A stretch of DNA of 64,000 nt from JBBSJZ01 sp041751935 (GCA_041751935.1 JBGSIA010000126.1:1-64000); one strand, 5' to 3'. Counted from the first letter of the stretch, positions 7,676 through 16,850 are shown. Numbers and translations: made by a program. The notes: a model not told the origin generated them from the sequence alone.

Positions 7676-9116
7676 CAAATATTAAAGATGGCAATGGTCG
7701 TGACGATTCTGATTCCCGATCGATTCCGGAGTCTTGACGAATTCTCAGTAATGATTCGGCTGCGTGATAACGCGAACGGATTGCCGCGCTTGGCCAGATG
7801 CCAACCACCAATATCAATAAGCTCAAAGTGATTGCTACAATTTTTTCCGCTGGGCGAGCAGCAATCGAGACCGTAGCGATATGACGTGTTCCAGTGAAAA
7901 TTCGAAAATAGGCTCGCAGCAATGCCACACCGTTAATAGCTGTCGCCAAAACAATGATTGTCCCGACCAACGGGTAGACTTCGACCGTGCCCTCTACTAA
8001 CAGCTCCATTCCGACAAACGACAACCCGCCCGGAAAGCCAATCGAAGCTAGCCCAGTGAAAAGGAATAGCGAGCCTAGATGCGGCATATGGTCAAATAAG
8101 CCGTTGTACTGTTCAAGCGAGATTCGCCCTATCCGAGCCTCAACCGCTCGCAAGGTTAGTGCTAGTCCGCCCAGCGACAATCCGATCTCCAACCAGATGC
8201 TCAGCGCCCCCGTCATCCCGATCTGATTGCCGATTTCAAGGCCAGCAAGCACCAACGAAGATTGGCTAATAAAAAGATAGGCAAAGAATCGCCTCGCTTC
8301 GATTTGAACTAAGGCCATAGCCGCCGCATAAAGAGCCGTTAACAAAGACAAGACAGCGATCTCATGCAGCGCCCAGATCGGTACCACTGGCAACACAAGC
8401 CGCATGACGAAGTACGCACCCGTCATCGGCGCGACGAAGAGTATCGCCGTTCCGAAAGTGCATTTCTCAAACAGATCGACAATCCAGAAATGCCCAGGAA
8501 AAATACCCGCCCTTAGCATTGCGGAAAGCACCAACAAACAACCTGCAAGGTTCGACAGAAGGGGCCTGTCATGACCAAGCCAAAGTAGCATAGTGGCCAC
8601 TAGCATCAGCCCTAAATGGAGCGACATACAAAGCGAAAATACGCTGGTATCGCGTCCTCGCAATCGCATTTCATACCATGGCAAGATCGTGCTAAACGCC
8701 AGCAACAAGCCCAGCAACACTGTCGACGAACAACTGAGAATCGCCAGAATGATCGCTTCCGCCAAAAGTGTACGTACCACCGAGAATCGACCAGCTTTGG
8801 ATTGCATCGTAGCGGCTATTGTCAATCCAAAAAGCACTGACACCTTAGAAAGTAAAGGTGCCGTTAGCTCGTCAATCACAAAATACTCAACACCAAAAAC
8901 GAGAAAGATGATACTGTTGCTATCCTGCGCCGCAAATGTCCCAAGAGCACTAAAGTCGAACCACTCGCCGAGAGTAAGTGCTAATGTGAGCATGCACGAA
9001 ATCAAGGCAATAGTTCGAACTGTGCTCTCGCTCTTAAGACGCCAGCAAATGATTGAAGCAACGATCGGACAAGCAATCGATAGTTCCAGCCATGGGAGAT
9101 GTAAATGACTGTTCAT
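7647..9116 (-). CDS. NuoM/MrpD-like membrane subunit of the DAB locus, key charged residues altered
   Basis: 489 residues and about 14 hydrophobic segments, belonging to the proton-antiporter-M family (complex I NuoL/M/N, Mrp). The recognisable region is LSAMLRAGIFPGHFWIVDLF, which corresponds to the K-x-P-x-x-P-F-H-x-W-L-P motif of TM7, but the lysine is Arg. The conserved TM5 glutamate (W-E-x-x-x-x-P) is missing: the text reads LLLAFSTILPWYEM. A proton-pumping role in the classic manner is thus doubtful; it may be a structural partner of DabB. Its ATG overlaps the DabB stop as ATGA, implying translational coupling and balanced amounts. Two-subunit DAB systems have only one such protein, so this second one is a noteworthy addition. 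Confidence 0.8.
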   Translation of the reverse strand: MNSHLHLPWLELSIACPIVASIICWRLKSESTVRTIALISCMLTLALTLGEWFDFSALGTFAAQDSNSIIFLVFGVEYFVIDELTAPLLSKVSVLFGLTIAATMQSKAGRFSVVRTLLAEAIILAILSCSSTVLLGLLLAFSTILPWYEMRLRGRDTSVFSLCMSLHLGLMLVATMLLWLGHDRPLLSNLAGCLLVLSAMLRAGIFPGHFWIVDLFEKCTFGTAILFVAPMTGAYFVMRLVLPVVPIWALHEIAVLSLLTALYAAAMALVQIEARRFFAYLFISQSSLVLAGLEIGNQIGMTGALSIWLEIGLSLGGLALTLRAVEARIGRISLEQYNGLFDHMPHLGSLFLFTGLASIGFPGGLSFVGMELLVEGTVEVYPLVGTIIVLATAINGVALLRAYFRIFTGTRHIATVSIAARPAEKIVAITLSLLILVVGIWPSAAIRSRYHAAESLLRIRQDSGIDRESESSRPLPSLIFDESKKTSRH

Positions 9117-10489
9117 GAAACCTCCGTTTCTTCGGTTTCACTCGCATGCTTAGCTGCTTGCCTTTTATCGCCAATTGATAGGTACTTTACCAATCGGCGT
9201 TCAAATCCGTCGAACCAGCGGAAGAGCTCTAGAAATGGAGTGGCTATCCATTCATCAAGAATGGTGTCCAAGTACCCACGCTCCATTGCAAATCGATACC
9301 GCCATATTCGCAATGGAGTAGGTGCAGAGCCTGGTCGCGATGCAACTTTTAAGCGTTCCGAATAGCCGATGTTATCTTCGAGTCGACGATGGTCAAGTAG
9401 TAACGACGGCGCTCGCAACAGTTGCAGCGACCGCATTGAGGCATGTCCGATAATATGAATGAGCGCCAGGTAACGCAGCCCAAACCCAATCTCCATCACG
9501 ATGATGCTGACCTGCAAGAGCGATGCAAATGCCAGTGCGCTTTTTACATCCGTCTGTACCCGACCTACCAAGGCTGCATAAACAGCAGTGATACCCCCAA
9601 GTGCAATGATCGTCCATTGCAGCGCGGGCGATTGCTCCAGCATCGGCCCTACTCGCAACAGCAGATACGCCCCCAAGTGTACCGACAACGCGCCATAGAA
9701 TATGGCGCTCGAAGGTGTTGGCCCCTCCATTGCCCGCGGAAGCCACCCGGAAAATGGAACCAACGCCGACTTGCCAGCTGCAGCAACTAAAAATAGCAGT
9801 CCAACAATTAACGCATGGCTTGAGTCGATAACACATGCATTTTCCGGCCATGGCTTGGACCCCAACATCAGATTGAGATCACCACCTCCTGTGAGGTGGT
9901 GCAAAACCAAAGCGGCAAAGAGAAATGCGCCGTCAGCAAATCGATAAATGGTCCAAACGCGTAGGCCGTTAGCAACGGGATTTATACGATTATGAAAAAA
10001 CGCCACCAACAATGTCGAGGACAGACCGACCAATTCCCATCCCAAAAACATCGTTTCAATCGTACCGGCGACGGACGTTACAACCATGCCCAATAAGAAT
10101 ATGACAAAGAACAGAAAGAACCGAGTATATCCTTCATCGCGGTGTAAATAGCGGTTCGCAAAGGCGCTGATGACACCGCATAGCAACAATGACAGGATCA
10201 CAAAGGGAATGGATAGCCGATCGAATAAAAAATTGAAAGTAAAGTGGAAGTGCTCAACCGGCAAATCGACCCAACGACCAAGATCCAAAGTGTATTGCAC
10301 TTGGTCGGTCAGGAGCATCTTGATAAGTAACGTCGTTGCCGCAATCGCTGATAGACTTACCGCAGCTTGCGTAGTCAACGCTAGTCTTCGTTCGCTGAGT
10401 CGATAGCCCAGAAGCAACGACAATCCCATGTTAAAGGCCAGCGCTGCTGGAGCAGTTACGATCAACAATGCACAAACATGCATCATCAT
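9113..10489 (-). CDS. dabB: DabB: NuoL-like proton-conducting subunit of the DAB bicarbonate accumulation complex
   Basis: 458 residues from ATG 10489, which overlaps the dabA TGA as ATGA and has AGAGGAG about eight bases upstream; the frame is open to 10609 but that part lies inside dabA. It has about 13 membrane segments. The TM5 glutamate (MFLGWELVGLSSTLLV) and the TM7 lysine motif (AAGKSALVPFSGWLPRAMEG followed by PTPSSA) of complex I antiporter-like subunits are both intact. In characterised DAB systems DabB uses a cation gradient, probably protons, to drive unidirectional hydration of CO2 by DabA, trapping bicarbonate inside the cell. Adjacent dabA makes the assignment secure at family level; the coupling ion is inferred. 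Confidence 0.9.
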   Translation of the reverse strand: MMMHVCALLIVTAPAALAFNMGLSLLLGYRLSERRLALTTQAAVSLSAIAATTLLIKMLLTDQVQYTLDLGRWVDLPVEHFHFTFNFLFDRLSIPFVILSLLLCGVISAFANRYLHRDEGYTRFFLFFVIFLLGMVVTSVAGTIETMFLGWELVGLSSTLLVAFFHNRINPVANGLRVWTIYRFADGAFLFAALVLHHLTGGGDLNLMLGSKPWPENACVIDSSHALIVGLLFLVAAAGKSALVPFSGWLPRAMEGPTPSSAIFYGALSVHLGAYLLLRVGPMLEQSPALQWTIIALGGITAVYAALVGRVQTDVKSALAFASLLQVSIIVMEIGFGLRYLALIHIIGHASMRSLQLLRAPSLLLDHRRLEDNIGYSERLKVASRPGSAPTPLRIWRYRFAMERGYLDTILDEWIATPFLELFRWFDGFERRLVKYLSIGDKRQAAKHASETEETEVS

Positions 10490-13400
10490 ACTGACAGCTC
10501 CTCTGATCTGCTTTGGCTGGCTGCCGAGGAGGGTCCCTCCGTACTTCCAGATTTTTCCGGGCCTTGGATGAGTGCAAACGTTAAGTGCTCTCGCTTGCCT
10601 TGGTACCAATCCTGCGACTGCAGCGCTGTGGCGAGTCCTTCAGGCGTAGAGTCGTTCCCAAAAGAGGCCTGACCCTTTGGAGGCGAGTCGATTTCATCGG
10701 TGTTTTTGGTTCGCCGGAGAGGGTCAGCCCCCTTTTCGGATTCAGCTTCGTCGGGATTGAAAGGCACGAATCGATCTTTGCTAAAACGGTACATCTGGTT
10801 GGTATAGGGATCAATCGCTGCTAGATGCGACCAGTGATTTCGAAAAATATTGCTCAACGTAGAATTCTCGTCTAGCAGTTTGAGTAAGGTTTGCGTGGTC
10901 GCTTCGATAATGAATAGCAGTCGCACGGGTTCGTGAATATCCACTCCCTGCCAGGGCAGCCCCGGCCTCAGGTCGCTGGCAGCACCATCCATGACTCCAA
11001 TGAGAGAAGTGATGTTGTGAGGCAACTTCGTTCCAGCGCCCCAGCCGCCTGGGTCCATTGCGGAGAACGAATAAAGCAGATTGATGCCTTCGCAAACCGG
11101 CACGACGGCTGCCAGAATTCTGGCTAGAATCGCTGCGTCGATCGAATCCTTCGTTGCGTCGTAGGACATCAAAAATGATCGCCGATCGAGGTACAAGCCG
11201 CGAATTCTTTGCCGTCGCCCGACGAAACATATTGCGTTGCTGCCATTCCCGTATTCGGGACGCGTTTGGGCGAGATCTTCACTGCGACTCTGGACATGCA
11301 GCAACGCCTCGTTCTTAGTAATCGTCAAGTCAGCAGATTCAAAGCGTCGACAGCGCTCGTGTGCGTTTCGACAAGCCGCTTCGGCCAATAGTCGACTGGC
11401 CGCTCGTACCTGCTTAACTTTCCGAGTTGGTAGCAGCTCCAGATCGTAGAACATGATCTCTTCAGTAGCTGTGTTATGCAGTCCGCCGATGAACTGAGTC
11501 TCATCCGGAATCGGCAGCCCAATCTCTGACAAACGGCGACGCACTCGCACGTCATTTAACATCATCGCCAAAGCTCTAGCGTTCGGGCCACCTGCGTTTC
11601 CAGCGCAGGCTCCACAGTGATAAGCCGACTCATGTGGATTGTTAACACAGCTTGAACCATGTCCGAGTAACAACACGATCGGCGCAAAATTGGTTGTCAG
11701 CCCAATATCCCGCAAGGCACGCTCAGCCAATTGAATCATCTCTTCTAAAGTAAACCCAACTCCTTGATCGTCAATCGATCCATCCTCCGTGATGCTTGGC
11801 ATGGCAGGTAAACAGTCCGACGATCGCTCCAGATGCAATCGAGTGAACATTGGAGGAGCGATGAATTGACGAGCCGTTTGATTCATCATGGCTGTTGTTC
11901 GAGGAAATAGAATCCGGCTCAACATCGGAACGGTGGCCAGCGGTCCAACCAGCGTCGACACAATCGCTCCTCCTAACGAACCGCGAGACTGAGTTTGGAA
12001 ACGACGTTGCGCCGTGCCGAGAAACCGTCGAGCCCTGGCTCGAGATCGGTCAGATTGTTCGAGTGAGTAGACAGGCTCTTCAGTCACCCAATGCTTGGGC
12101 GTCATGATGATCGGACATTGTGCCGAAAAATCCGCATCCCCGACGCCTCGGTAATACATCGCCACGCCAAAGAAACCGGCGATACCAAACGTTTCTGCCG
12201 TTGAATCCAACTCTTCCAAATGTCTTCGAAGCGATTCCTCTCTGGCATCGATGCAACACACAACTTGCAGACTGGGCTGCTCAGGGCGAATTGATGGTTG
12301 CTGAGTTCGTATTTGAAATGTCCGCAGGGCCATCTTGGCAAGTTGTCTCTCGTATGCGGCGTGAAAAATTCGCCTTCGCTGATGGTCACCAAACTCATGC
12401 ATTTCAACGACTAATTCTTGCCACTGCGAGACATTCAATTTGAGGAGAGTTTGTGGACTCCAGCGAAGAACTTGAGCGAGCTCGAACAGCAAGAATGCCA
12501 ATTGTTCAGGATCAATGCCTTGTTGTTGCGAATTTACGACAGACGATGGCTTTCCCGTTGAGAAAGAAGTCGTCGTGGGATGCTCTTTGGCCAACGTGAA
12601 TAGCAATAGCCGAACCGCCAGGAACTCAATTAGCGTTCCTGGGGGACTTGGCTTGCGGAATAGATCTGGTCGAGTTTCCGTTTGCCAAATCATGCCAGCA
12701 TAGCCCCGCAGTGACAGCAACGCCGCGCCCAGGAATGCAGGAGCATCGCTATCGACAATCGCTAGTTCCTTGAGTGACTTTTGAATGCTCTCCAAGGGGC
12801 CGATGTTCGCATGATCGAGTTCACGCAACAATCGCCAAAGTCGGCATCGCCACCTTGGGGCCAACAACGATGGTTGCGAGTAAATCTGATTGAAACATTT
12901 CCAGTACCCCTGCTCGACGCCAGGCAATGTACTGTGAGCATAACCTTGATCTAAAAAAGCTGAGGTAAATTGAATCATCAACACATCCACGCGATTGTCC
13001 GATGTCGATGTCACGAATTCTGACATCAATGGATGCGTAAACAATGAATTTTTAACAAACGCCTTCGGCCCGATCGCCACTTGTTCGGCAGGGACATCAG
13101 CGTTGTCTACACCACCTCGCAATACATTCCAGAGCATTTGCAAATAAGCCCATTCCCAGCGCGATTCAGAAACGGACTTAGTGAAACTCTCCTTGGAAAG
13201 CTGTTCGCATTTTTTCTCCGTCCAACCGAGCACCTCGTTAAATGTTGCACAAATACTTGGGTGGCGTTCTGAGATAGCCCAGTGCTTGAATTCTTCTAAG
13301 AGACGCGTTTTGGCTTCTCTCTCTACTTCTGGGCGAAACTTCTTGAGTGATGCTGTCTCGGCAAGTACCCAGTCGAGTTCACGTCGATGTCCAAAATGAA

Positions 13401-13734
13401 GTGGATGTGTCAACATCGCGAGCCGCAAATCCATGCGTGGGGTGAGCCCCGCCACCAAGGCATCGGCACGCCCCCCCAGTTCTTCTGCCAATACTTCCCG
13501 CAAGTCACTCTCGACGATACGCCCGCGCCAGAGTTTTTCTCGGTAACGGCTATCATCTAGGTAAGCTGCGTTCTTGTAGACTGCTCCAACGTGCTCCATC
13601 ACTTTGTCGAAGTGAAATTGCTCCAAACCTTGCAAAGGGTTCAAGAATGCAAATTTAGTGATTGGGCCTTGCCGAGGCAAAAGCTCAGCTGCCTCTCTGC
13701 ACGCCTGCGCAATCCTCTCCAGGGAAATTGGCAT
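10486..13734 (-). CDS. dabA: DabA: DUF2309 carbonic-anhydrase-like subunit of the DAB bicarbonate accumulation complex
   Basis: 1082 residues from ATG 13734 (AAAGG about seven bases upstream). This is a YbcC/DUF2309 protein. The four residues known to be zinc or active-site residues in DabA are present in the right order and spacing: CIDAREE gives Cys494 and Asp496, LLLGHGSSC gives His692 and, 15 residues on, HCGACAG gives Cys707. Other hallmarks are NPLQGLEQ at the N-terminus, RRHLEE after the CxD motif, and WYQGKREHLTFAL near the C-terminus. DabA is a peripheral inner-membrane protein that hydrates CO2 only when coupled to DabB. An extra Lys/Pro-rich insertion before the C-terminal motif, at about residues 999-1026, coincides with a DNA palindrome. 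First gene of a four-gene overlapping operon. Confidence 0.93.
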   Translation of the reverse strand: MPISLERIAQACREAAELLPRQGPITKFAFLNPLQGLEQFHFDKVMEHVGAVYKNAAYLDDSRYREKLWRGRIVESDLREVLAEELGGRADALVAGLTPRMDLRLAMLTHPLHFGHRRELDWVLAETASLKKFRPEVEREAKTRLLEEFKHWAISERHPSICATFNEVLGWTEKKCEQLSKESFTKSVSESRWEWAYLQMLWNVLRGGVDNADVPAEQVAIGPKAFVKNSLFTHPLMSEFVTSTSDNRVDVLMIQFTSAFLDQGYAHSTLPGVEQGYWKCFNQIYSQPSLLAPRWRCRLWRLLRELDHANIGPLESIQKSLKELAIVDSDAPAFLGAALLSLRGYAGMIWQTETRPDLFRKPSPPGTLIEFLAVRLLLFTLAKEHPTTTSFSTGKPSSVVNSQQQGIDPEQLAFLLFELAQVLRWSPQTLLKLNVSQWQELVVEMHEFGDHQRRRIFHAAYERQLAKMALRTFQIRTQQPSIRPEQPSLQVVCCIDAREESLRRHLEELDSTAETFGIAGFFGVAMYYRGVGDADFSAQCPIIMTPKHWVTEEPVYSLEQSDRSRARARRFLGTAQRRFQTQSRGSLGGAIVSTLVGPLATVPMLSRILFPRTTAMMNQTARQFIAPPMFTRLHLERSSDCLPAMPSITEDGSIDDQGVGFTLEEMIQLAERALRDIGLTTNFAPIVLLLGHGSSCVNNPHESAYHCGACAGNAGGPNARALAMMLNDVRVRRRLSEIGLPIPDETQFIGGLHNTATEEIMFYDLELLPTRKVKQVRAASRLLAEAACRNAHERCRRFESADLTITKNEALLHVQSRSEDLAQTRPEYGNGSNAICFVGRRQRIRGLYLDRRSFLMSYDATKDSIDAAILARILAAVVPVCEGINLLYSFSAMDPGGWGAGTKLPHNITSLIGVMDGAASDLRPGLPWQGVDIHEPVRLLFIIEATTQTLLKLLDENSTLSNIFRNHWSHLAAIDPYTNQMYRFSKDRFVPFNPDEAESEKGADPLRRTKNTDEIDSPPKGQASFGNDSTPEGLATALQSQDWYQGKREHLTFALIQGPEKSGSTEGPSSAASQSRSEELSV
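10660..10736. repeat. Palindromic repeat inserted in the dabA reading frame
   Basis: Arms at 10660-10676 and 10720-10736 match at 15 of 17 positions when one is reverse-complemented (core CTGACCCT / AGGGTCAG), with a 43-base spacer. The element keeps the dabA frame and encodes a charged, proline-containing stretch (GADPLRRTKNTDEIDSPP within it) just ahead of the conserved C-terminal motif. One half-copy with the core GGGTCAGCCCC followed by TTTCGGA recurs at 62538-62558. This looks like a repetitive extragenic palindrome type element tolerated inside a gene, comparable in principle to the Rickettsia palindromic elements. Confidence 0.6.
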
Positions 13735-14400
13735 CACATACCTTTAATTGACGTTTGATGTACGCGAACTCGACGACTCTGCAATGTACTAACGTGCAGG
13801 CTAGCATGCCGACAAATTCACGTCACATAAGAATAATTTGCGGCTGCCACACAACTTCGTGACCGTTCGATATCGAGGCAGAAGCAATAGAAAAAATGTT
13901 GCAGTAAAGAATTAGCAGCTGGGCGGTCCGCGTACCAAATTCGCTTTGCGTACTGTGCGGCCAGACTGAGTAAAACCACAAGCCTGGACGGGATGCCAAA
14001 TCTCTGCGTCAACGCACTGATGATCTGAAACGTGTAGAGCAAAATCTAGCTCTTTGGAATCGTCCTTGCCATCCGCTTCAAACTCGACTTGCAGAATACA
14101 TACTTCAATACAAGCCAAATGGGTCGTAATTGGGAAAGAGTTGACCAAATTGCCAGTAAATACCCCAACCAACACCCAGGTGATTACTGCCATTGACCGA
14201 TTCGTGCAAAGAACACTTCCCATAAACTAACATGGTAACCACAGCCCGCTTGAGCGTCAATCGCAGTGGTTCTAACGCAACCCCACTTGGAAATTGTTCG
14301 TCAGTTCTCTCGGGTGCATTTTAGGCGAGCGGATTAAGGGTTGTCATTTGTCATGCTGTTAATGCCATGAATCGTTCAAAAGGGTCGCGGATTCTTATAG
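13735..14400. promoter_or_regulatory. Upstream region of the dab operon
   Basis: About 660 bases between dabA and the STAS remnant; it should contain the dab operon promoter on the minus strand. No clear -35/-10 pair or operator was recognised by eye, and there is no LysR-type regulator gene next to the operon, unlike some proteobacterial DAB loci. A weak reading frame (13912-14223, minus) lies within it. Confidence 0.35.
13912..14223 (-). CDS. Small hypothetical protein with an N-terminal hydrophobic segment (doubtful)
   Basis: 103 residues from ATG 14223. Residues 11-30 (MAVITWVLVGVFTGNLVNSF) could be a signal peptide or membrane anchor; the rest is acidic then basic with several Cys. No ribosome binding site is visible in front of the ATG and no family is recognised. 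Its orientation and position would make it the first gene ahead of dabA. It could equally be a chance open frame in a decayed region. Confidence 0.3.
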   Translation of the reverse strand: MGSVLCTNRSMAVITWVLVGVFTGNLVNSFPITTHLACIEVCILQVEFEADGKDDSKELDFALHVSDHQCVDAEIWHPVQACGFTQSGRTVRKANLVRGPPSC

Positions 14401-14769
14401 AATCGGGCGCAATTATGCAAATCAGCGAAAAAAGAGTGCCCAACTCTCGCAGTGGCCGAATTACTCGATGGAGTAACTTTAGAGCGCGTTGGGAATGCTG
14501 CGGAATTCCAACTGATATCACTCCGTCAGCTAGGAATGGCTACAAAAATGGCCATTGAGTCGCTCGGTTTAATCGAACACAAGAACGTTACCATCGATTT
14601 CGCACAAACTCGACTTGTCGATCACAGTGTGATCGACAAGTTGCATGGATTACAGCAGGTCTTTGAGCAAGTAGCGCTGACATTAACACTGATTGGTCTG
14701 GACAATCATCGATCGATGGCGAACCACGACCACGCCGCGAGAAAACGAGCCAAGGATCTGGGTGTCTAG
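14401..14769 (+). pseudogene. C-terminal STAS-domain remnant of a SulP anion permease
   Basis: After a TAG at 14398-14400 the frame is open to the stop at 14767-14769. From ERVGNAAEFQLISL it reads as the tail of a SulP permease: VTIDFAQTRLVDHSVIDKLH then LTLTLIGLDNHRSM and HAARKR, which matches the STAS region found at the end of bicarbonate-type SulP proteins without a carbonic anhydrase domain. No permease domain precedes it on this strand and GTG 14452 is the only reasonable start, so it appears to be the leftover of a deleted transporter. A stand-alone STAS protein is a less likely alternative. It flanks the intact dab operon on the side opposite the EIIA and CDF remnants. Confidence 0.7.
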
Positions 14770-14831
14770 CAGAAAGCGAATGCATCACTCTGTGAAAACT
14801 ACGTTGGAAGAAACCAGCGAGCACGTTGCCG

Positions 14832-16850
14832 TTACCAAGGGTTTTCGTACCACACCACGTTGTTGCTGGCTCGGCCAGCGACAACGAGATCCAAGTCACC
14901 ATCAGAGTCCAAATCCGTAACACGTAAGTCATAGGCTTGCTGATTCTCGCCAATGACATGCGTCGTAAATTCACCGTGCCCATCGTTCTCGTACCATACA
15001 GCTCTTTCGCTGCCGAACGCTACCGTCGCGACATCCACGTCACCGTCGCGATCTAGGTCAACAGCCGCCAAGCAATGAGGTTCGCGAATGGATTCATCGA
15101 TCGGATGTTCAATCCAATTCACGGTGGTTGCGGCTTGGTCCACCTGGCGCTCGAACCAAATGACACCTTGTCCGTGTCCACGCGAGGCGATGAGATCCGT
15201 TTTTCCATCGCCATTTACGTCTGCGGGATGGATGTTCGTTGCACCCGGTTGCGATGCAGAAACTAGCTCTTTGGTCCACGCTATCGTTGGTTCGACGCCC
15301 TGCTTCCACCATGCGAACCACTGGCCGTGGGCACCGGCGTCCGTTTCGTCACCTTTCGCGCCCGTCGCGGCATCGGCTAATCCATCGCCGTCGATATCGC
15401 CAATTCCGAGGTAGTGCGTCAGTCCAGGTGCATCGCCGGCGGCGAAAACAAAGCGTTCCCAAATCGGTGCTTCGAGCGGTCGTTCCGGAACCCGATACCA
15501 AACGAGAGAGTGAGGGAATGGTGGCTTCGGCTGGGCGCTTGTCGCCAGTAAATCGAGCGACCCTTTTCCGTCAACATCACCGATAAGCAATCCATGAACA
15601 CCATTGACTTGCTCATCGATTAGCCGCTCGACCCAACGATCCGTTTGCGGATTCCCGGGGCATTCGAGCCAGACGATTCGTCCAGGACTGTAGGGTGTAC
15701 CGATGACGTCGGGGTCACCATCGCCATCAACATCCATCGTTTCGCTGTGAATCCAGTGCTGATTCGGTTCGCCGATCGGGAGCTGTCGCCACTCCGGTGC
15801 AACAAGTAGTAGAGTTTGCTTGCCTGTGTTGCAGACGATATCGCTCAATCCATCGCCGGTATAGTCTGCGGCGACTGCAGTCAAACAGGATGCACCTTCA
15901 TAAACGACGTGCCGTTTCCAGACCATGGGATCCGACGAGCCCCGTTCCATCGCAAGCAAGGAAATCGCAGCTCGATTTCCTACGTCAATCGTTCCCAAAG
16001 AATCAAAATGGTTAGCATTGGCCAGCGACGCGCCTGACGTGTCGACATAGCGGCATCCGGACAGCTCCCGTGAAATTTGTTTCTGGGCTGAGATGATGGT
16101 CCGCATTTGCTGGTTCCGGCCCTGATGAAAATGTACATTGACGCCAAGCAAAATCGGTAGTCGCTCCGCATGCAGGTCAGCTCGCAGAGATTGCAACATT
16201 TTCTGCAGGCGACTTGCATAGTGTGGCGCGTCGGTCGGCGTTGCGTCGGACTCACCTTGGATCCAAAGCAAGGCCCGCAAGCGAACGTTGAACCCCTGTT
16301 TCTCGGCGAGAGACTTTGCTTCGCGGACTTCGTCGAGCAGCGCGCGGTAGCATGCACCTCGCTCGTTCTGTCCAAGTGGATCCCAATCGTCGGCGACACT
16401 TGTCCCGCTCAGAGCAACTTTCACCACTGCTAACGCCGTTTTCGTTTGAGTCGTGTCGCTTGCACGATGAGCAAGCTTTCTGGCAAATGAGATCTCTGGT
16501 CCAAAGCCACCAGCAGGATGCGAAAAATTTCCCCACTGACGCGGCTGGTCCCTGGGCGCTGGATTGCCGCGCGGCTGAGGCCCGAGTACCGCCCAGGCAT
16601 CCGCTGCCGACGTACTGTCGTGAGCGTCCGGAGGTGGATCACCGGTGCGGAACAGAAAACGAATAGAGGTGTCGATCTCATCCGCCGGTAACTGGCCGGG
16701 GTCGGTATCGGCTCCAACCGCGTTAGATTGGCCAGCGACAATCAAGATGTCGAGAGTGTCGGCGGCGAACAACGGTTGGGAACGGGCCCCATGGATACCC
16801 GCCACCAGGGCGATCGCCAAATTTGTTGATAGCAATGTGTGATGGGTCAT
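14832..16850 (-). CDS. Secreted sialate O-acetylesterase-like (SASA) protein with FG-GAP/VCBS repeats
   Basis: 672 residues from ATG 16850, chosen because a signal peptide follows directly (MTHHTLLSTNLAIALVAGIHG); the frame is open up to 17018. The first half is an SGNH/SASA esterase: ILIVAGQSNAVG holds the nucleophile Ser, VALSGTSVADDW is the Gly block and LLWIQGESDATP the family signature, with a D-x-x-H type ending near ANANHFDSLGTIDVG. The second half has at least five calcium-binding-like repeats (D-x-D-G-D-x-D: DVDGDGDPDV, DIDGDGLADA, DVNGDGKTDL, DLDRDGDVDV, DLDSDGDLDL), an FG-GAP/VCBS beta propeller. It probably removes acetyl groups from sialic acid or sulfated/acetylated polysaccharides outside the cytoplasm. 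It is divergent from the histidine kinase gene. Confidence 0.85.
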   Translation of the reverse strand: MTHHTLLSTNLAIALVAGIHGARSQPLFAADTLDILIVAGQSNAVGADTDPGQLPADEIDTSIRFLFRTGDPPPDAHDSTSAADAWAVLGPQPRGNPAPRDQPRQWGNFSHPAGGFGPEISFARKLAHRASDTTQTKTALAVVKVALSGTSVADDWDPLGQNERGACYRALLDEVREAKSLAEKQGFNVRLRALLWIQGESDATPTDAPHYASRLQKMLQSLRADLHAERLPILLGVNVHFHQGRNQQMRTIISAQKQISRELSGCRYVDTSGASLANANHFDSLGTIDVGNRAAISLLAMERGSSDPMVWKRHVVYEGASCLTAVAADYTGDGLSDIVCNTGKQTLLLVAPEWRQLPIGEPNQHWIHSETMDVDGDGDPDVIGTPYSPGRIVWLECPGNPQTDRWVERLIDEQVNGVHGLLIGDVDGKGSLDLLATSAQPKPPFPHSLVWYRVPERPLEAPIWERFVFAAGDAPGLTHYLGIGDIDGDGLADAATGAKGDETDAGAHGQWFAWWKQGVEPTIAWTKELVSASQPGATNIHPADVNGDGKTDLIASRGHGQGVIWFERQVDQAATTVNWIEHPIDESIREPHCLAAVDLDRDGDVDVATVAFGSERAVWYENDGHGEFTTHVIGENQQAYDLRVTDLDSDGDLDLVVAGRASNNVVWYENPW

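Noticed and set aside
10170..10406. Promoter or small gene within dabB on the plus strand
   Set aside because: Antisense to conserved membrane segments of DabB; nothing supports separate expression.
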